From the NCBI GenBank assembly GCA_047605265.1, contig JASGFY010000005.1, positions 31,704 to 95,703 of the forward strand: DNA of 64,000 nucleotides, given 5' to 3'. The translations under genes and the position numbers were made by a program. How positions within the stretch are numbered: the first letter of the stretch is position 1; each line of letters opens with the position of its first letter. The DNA is from Solimonas sp047605265 (GTDB taxonomy: Bacteria > Pseudomonadota > Gammaproteobacteria > Nevskiales > Nevskiaceae). The notes beneath the pieces are model-generated. The model saw only the letters and a program-made list of their open reading frames with translations. It was not told where the DNA came from and ran no database searches. Shown piece after piece: positions 61,028-64,000 of the stretch.

Positions 61028-62293
61028 TTACTTGCGCAGCGCGGCAACTTGCGAAGGCTGGATGACGCTGCCCTTGTTTCCCCAGGACGTGCGTTCGAAG
61101 GTGGCGACCGCGGCGATCTCCTCGTCGGACAGCTGCGGGAACGGCGGCATCAGGTTCTTGCCCTTGAGGATCTGCGTGATGTGCGCGTCGGCCGGACCGT
61201 TGGTGACCTTGTCGCCCTGCAGCGACGGGAAGTTCGGCGGCAGACCGGCCCCGCTGGCCTGATGGCAGGCCGCGCAGTTCGCCGTGTAGACCGCCTGACC
61301 TTTCTTGACGAGCTCGTCCTTGCTCCATTCCTTGCCGGCTGCCGGCTTGGCGGCGACGGGCTGGGCGGCGGCGGCGGCGACTTCGACCGGCGCCGGAACG
61401 GCATCGCTGGCGAGGCTCGGTTCGGCGGCGGCGACTTCGACGGCCGCCTTGGCCGGCCCGGCCCGCGCGGTGGCCGCCGCGCCACCGTCCTTCTGGCTGG
61501 CGAGGAAGGCCTCGAACTCTTCTTCCGGCACGGCGCGCACGACGATCGGCATGAAGCCGTGGTCGCGGCCGCACAGCTCGGCGCAGACGCCGCGATAGGT
61601 GCCCGGCTGATCGATCTTGGTCCACACTTCGTTGATGTAGCCGGGGATCGCGTCCTTCTTGACGGCGAAGTCCGGCACCCACCAGGCGTGGATGACGTCG
61701 TTGGCCGTGATCAGGAAGCGGATCTTTCTGCCGACCGGCAGGACCAGTTCGTGGTCGACGTCGACCAGATAGTTCGGCACCTGGGTGACGTCGACGCCCG
61801 AGCCGGTCTGGCGCGCCCGGTTCGATTGCTGCGACAGCGTCGAGAAGAACGACACGCCTTCGCCGACGTATTCGTACTGCCACTTCCACTGATAGCCGGT
61901 GATCTTGACCGTCATCTCGGAATTGCGCGTGTCCTCCATCTGGATCAGCGTGCCGGCGGCCGGCACGGCGAGGCCGATCAGAATGAAGAACGGGATGATC
62001 GTCCAGGCGATCTCGACCTTGAGGCTCTCGTGGAAATCGGCCGGCTTCGGATGCTTCGAGCGGCGATGGTTGACGATCGAATACAGCATGACGCCGAACA
62101 CGAGGATGCCGATGACGGTGACGACGCCGAACACCCACATGTGCAGCTTGTGCACGCTATGGGCGATCTCGGTCACGCCGGTCGGCATGTTCCAGCCGTT
62201 GCTGGTCTGCGTGTATGCCGCAACCTGCAGCGCCGCCAGCGCCATTCCGGTACCTGCCGCGAGACGCGCCAGCCATCCCTTCATCGACATCAT
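61028..62293 (-). CDS. coxB: Cytochrome c oxidase subunit II with fused cytochrome c domain
   Basis: Subunit II receives electrons at CuA. The 421-residue precursor has a signal peptide, two transmembrane helices (about 45-70 and 92-112), and a cupredoxin domain with CuA ligands in HAWWVPDF and CAELCGRDHGFMPI. A long Ala/Pro-rich linker (about 275-330) is followed by a C-terminal heme c domain (CAACH, with MPPF as distal Met), making it a caa3-type oxidase. The ATG 62293 (GGAG upstream) overlaps the DUF2244 stop; ATG 62290 and 62284 are alternatives. Confidence 0.96.
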   Translation of the reverse strand: MMSMKGWLARLAAGTGMALAALQVAAYTQTSNGWNMPTGVTEIAHSVHKLHMWVFGVVTVIGILVFGVMLYSIVNHRRSKHPKPADFHESLKVEIAWTIIPFFILIGLAVPAAGTLIQMEDTRNSEMTVKITGYQWKWQYEYVGEGVSFFSTLSQQSNRARQTGSGVDVTQVPNYLVDVDHELVLPVGRKIRFLITANDVIHAWWVPDFAVKKDAIPGYINEVWTKIDQPGTYRGVCAELCGRDHGFMPIVVRAVPEEEFEAFLASQKDGGAAATARAGPAKAAVEVAAAEPSLASDAVPAPVEVAAAAAQPVAAKPAAGKEWSKDELVKKGQAVYTANCAACHQASGAGLPPNFPSLQGDKVTNGPADAHITQILKGKNLMPPFPQLSDEEIAAVATFERTSWGNKGSVIQPSQVAALRK

Positions 62294-62814
62294 CGTTCTC
62301 CAAATGGCAACTTTTGCGCCGGCTCCCCGCCGTGCGTGCCCGGCGTTGTCCGCCAGACTGGTAACAGCAATTCCCGCAACCGCCGGTACAACTGTTCCCG
62401 CTCTTCTTCTGTCAGGCAGCGACCGATCTCGACGCGCTGCCCGGCGCTGCAAAGCAATAGACGGCTCGGCGCATGACGATGGGCACCGGCCTCGAGCTCG
62501 GCGCGGGTCCATCCGCGCGACAGCGTGACGATCGCTGAGGCGCCGCGGCCCAGCATGCCGAATTCGATGTGCACGGCATCTCCGGCAAGACGGATCACTT
62601 CGCGATAGGCGTTGCGGCGCACCGAGACAAACAGCGCGGCGCCGAGCGCCGCCAGCTCGAGGCCGGCGAACGGCAGGATCGGCCAGAGCCCCCGCGCCGC
62701 CATCAGCCCCGCAATGCCCAAACCGGTGGCCGCCATCAGCCCGAAGGACAGCCATGCCTGTCCGAGCGTCAGCGACGCGTTCGGACCGATCATCAGCTGC
62801 GTGTCCCGGGACAT
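62290..62814 (-). CDS. DUF2244 membrane protein
   Basis: The 174-residue protein has two N-terminal transmembrane segments (SFGLMAATGLGIAGLMAA and ILPFAGLELAALGAALFV) and a cytoplasmic beta-rich region (SVRRNAYREVIRLAG; VEIGRCLTEEEREQLYRRL), typical of DUF2244. The family sits next to coxB in many gammaproteobacteria and alphaproteobacteria. Its function is unknown. It is probably the first gene of the cox operon here, with a TACAAT element upstream. Confidence 0.85.
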   Translation of the reverse strand: MSRDTQLMIGPNASLTLGQAWLSFGLMAATGLGIAGLMAARGLWPILPFAGLELAALGAALFVSVRRNAYREVIRLAGDAVHIEFGMLGRGASAIVTLSRGWTRAELEAGAHRHAPSRLLLCSAGQRVEIGRCLTEEEREQLYRRLRELLLPVWRTTPGTHGGEPAQKLPFGER

Positions 62815-62843
62815 AGGGCGTGGCCGGCTCGTTAAGCCAAATG

Positions 62844-62873
62844 ATTGTAGAGCATCGCGCAAAAGCCGCGCAA
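62844..62873 (-). promoter_or_regulatory. Promoter candidate for the DUF2244-cox operon
   Basis: TTGCGC (62868-62873) and TACAAT (62844-62849) are 18 bases apart on the minus strand. Start near 62837, leader about 22 bases. The -35 lies within a palindrome that could be an operator. Confidence 0.45.
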
Positions 62874-62886
62874 AAGGTTTTGCGCG
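62867..62886. repeat. Palindrome CGCGCAAAA-GG-TTTTGCGCG
   Basis: A 9-bp perfect inverted repeat with two central bases lies 17 bases past the bioD stop and over the -35 of the DUF2244 promoter. A further GCTTTTGCGCG follows on the minus strand. It may serve as bioD terminator or as an operator for the cox operon. Confidence 0.5.
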
Positions 62887-62903
62887 CGGCAGCGGAGCTG
62901 GCT

Positions 62904-63593
62904 TTAGCGCGGTCCGAGCAGCGTGCGCGTCGCTTCCGTATCGAGCGCTCTGCGGTTGGATTCGGCGTCGCCATGCTCCGGCAGCAGGCCGAGGCAGGGC
63001 GCCGGCAGACGCCGCTGCAGCGCGTCGAGATTGTCTTGCCACCGCGCCTGCGCCGGCGGCAGCCGGTTGGCGATCCAGCCGGCCAGCGTCGTGCGGCGCG
63101 CCACCGACTCGGCCGTCAGCAGCGCGTGATTGAGGCAGCCGAGGCGCAGGCCGACGACCAGCACGACCGGCCAGCGATGCCCGGCGACCCAGTCGGCGAA
63201 ATCGAGGCGGTCGTTCAGCGGTACGCGCCAGCCGCCGGCGCCTTCGACGACGATCCGCGCATGCGCGGCCGCGAGCCGCGCGTGGCCGGCATCGAGCGCG
63301 GCTGGGTCGATCGTCAGGCCGAGATCGCGCGCCGCCAGGTGCGGGGCGATCGCCGCCGGCAGTGCGAGCGGATTGACGTCGGCATAGCCGACGCCCGCGC
63401 CGCTCGCCGCCAGCAGCTGCTCGGCGTCGTCGTTGCGCCAGCCGTCCGGCGTCGACGCGCAGCCGGCGGCGACGGGCTTGTAGCCGACCGCGTCATGGCC
63501 GTGCGCGCGCGCCACGTGCAGCAGCGCCGCCGCCGCGCGCGTCTTGCCGACGCCCGTATCGGTGCCCGTGACGAACAGCGTGCGCGCGCTCAT
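62904..63593 (-). CDS. bioD: Dethiobiotin synthetase
   Basis: BioD closes the ureido ring of dethiobiotin from DAPA, CO2 and ATP. The protein has 229 residues (E. coli 225). The P-loop is TGTDTGVGKT, with GYKPVAAGC and VEGAGGWRVPLN. The start ATG 63593 overlaps the bioC stop (ATGA); an open upstream frame lacks family sequence. Confidence 0.95.
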   Translation of the reverse strand: MSARTLFVTGTDTGVGKTRAAAALLHVARAHGHDAVGYKPVAAGCASTPDGWRNDDAEQLLAASGAGVGYADVNPLALPAAIAPHLAARDLGLTIDPAALDAGHARLAAAHARIVVEGAGGWRVPLNDRLDFADWVAGHRWPVVLVVGLRLGCLNHALLTAESVARRTTLAGWIANRLPPAQARWQDNLDALQRRLPAPCLGLLPEHGDAESNRRALDTEATRTLLGPR

Positions 63594-64000
63594 GGCTTGC
63601 GCAGCACGAGGTAGAAGATTTCCCAGGTCGCCGCGACCGTGCCGTCGGCGGCACGCGGCGCGTACGCGGCTTCGAGGCGCGCCAGCGTCGACTTGCCGAG
63701 CCAGCGGCGGCGGCGCGCGTGGCTGGCGTTGACGGCGCCGAGATCGCGCAGGCTCTGCATCAGTGCCATCGCGCTGTCGTGGCGCGCGCGATGGATCGCC
63801 GCATGGCGGTCGACGACGCGCAGACCGGCCGCCCCGGCCCACGCCATCCACGCCACGAGCGGCGCGAAGCGGTGCACGTGCTCGTCGTCATCGATCTGTC
63901 GCCAGGCGTGCCGCAGCTCCTGCAGCGTCGCCGGGCCGGGCACCGCCATCGCCAGCACGCCGCCGGCCCGCAGCGCGCGCGCGGCTTCGGCGAGCGCGGC
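63590..64000 (-). CDS. bioC: Malonyl-ACP O-methyltransferase, C-terminal part (runs off right edge)
   Basis: The last 136 residues of a SAM-dependent methyltransferase are in frame to the window edge. The segment AARALRAGGVLAMAVPGPATLQELRHAW matches the motif after the SAM-binding fold in BioC (PGTLxELRxAW), with the typical C-terminal TWEIFYLVLRKP. BioC methylates malonyl-ACP to start pimelate synthesis. The coupling to bioD supports the call. Confidence 0.85.
   Translation of the reverse strand, partial: AALAEAARALRAGGVLAMAVPGPATLQELRHAWRQIDDDEHVHRFAPLVAWMAWAGAAGLRVVDRHAAIHRARHDSAMALMQSLRDLGAVNASHARRRRWLGKSTLARLEAAYAPRAADGTVAATWEIFYLVLRKP

Overview
The window is chromosomal DNA from a GC-rich, Gram-negative bacterium. 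It carries lipid A/LPS genes, osmoregulated glucan genes, an aerobic cytochrome oxidase cluster and a complete division and cell-wall (dcw) cluster. Gene order suggests a gammaproteobacterium near Xanthomonadales/Nevskiales: bioC-bioD-DUF2244-coxB-ctaD-ctaG-ctaE, then surf1-ctaA-ctaB, a short 187-residue adenylate kinase, kdsD-kdsC-lptCAB, and bolA-murA beside hisG-hisD. This placement is inferred from content and order only. Most genes are densely packed with ATGA, GTGA, TTGA or TGATG overlaps, so translational coupling is widespread.

Layout. 1-518: start of an M23 peptidase gene (leaving the left edge) and dciA. 610-19638: the dcw cluster on the minus strand, transcribed mraZ-rsmH-ftsL-ftsI-murE-murF-mraY-murD-ftsW-murG-murC-murB-ddl-ftsQ-ftsA-ftsZ-lpxC. 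It has MraZ-type operator repeats before mraZ and an AT-rich island with a consensus-like promoter before ftsZ. 20026-20405: rnpB (RNase P RNA), minus strand. 20488-21706: an SRPBCC protein and a TroA-fold binding protein without signal peptide. 21717-28658: hisD, hisG, a palindromic repeat, a NYN/LOTUS protein, an acetyltransferase, murA, a BolA protein and an ABC-2 exporter. 28751-30707: a photolyase and a decayed PAS/receiver chimera. 30849-35963: the Kdo and LPS-transport operon kdsD-kdsC-lptC-lptA-lptB, then a zinc metallopeptidase and a DUF421 membrane protein. 36183-43166: argG, a VOC protein, rnt, opgG and opgH. 43206-48804: a frameshifted oxidoreductase, a multi-TonB-domain protein, ornithine-lipid genes olsB-olsA with a Pho-box-like promoter, lipA and a secreted protein. 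48848-53410: mpl, a membrane protein, rnd, adk and ppa. 53462-53767: an IS3-type transposase remnant. 53839-62293: a caa3-type cytochrome c oxidase and its assembly genes. 62290-64000: DUF2244, bioD and the end of bioC.

How it fits together. The window is mostly envelope biogenesis: peptidoglycan precursors (murA-G, ddl, mraY, mpl), septation (fts genes), lipid A (lpxC), LPS Kdo synthesis and export (kds, lpt), periplasmic glucans (opgGH) and phosphate-free ornithine lipids (olsBA). It adds a respiratory terminal oxidase with its heme A and copper assembly factors.

I see no CRISPR array, prophage, defence island, tRNA or clearly new multi-gene system. The most unusual signals are small. Related short repeats are translated in frame inside murB and murD. 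A palindrome is translated inside rsmH. A Pho-box-like triple repeat precedes olsBA. A PAS tail is fused to a receiver lacking its N-terminus. An oxidoreductase carries a one-base frameshift.
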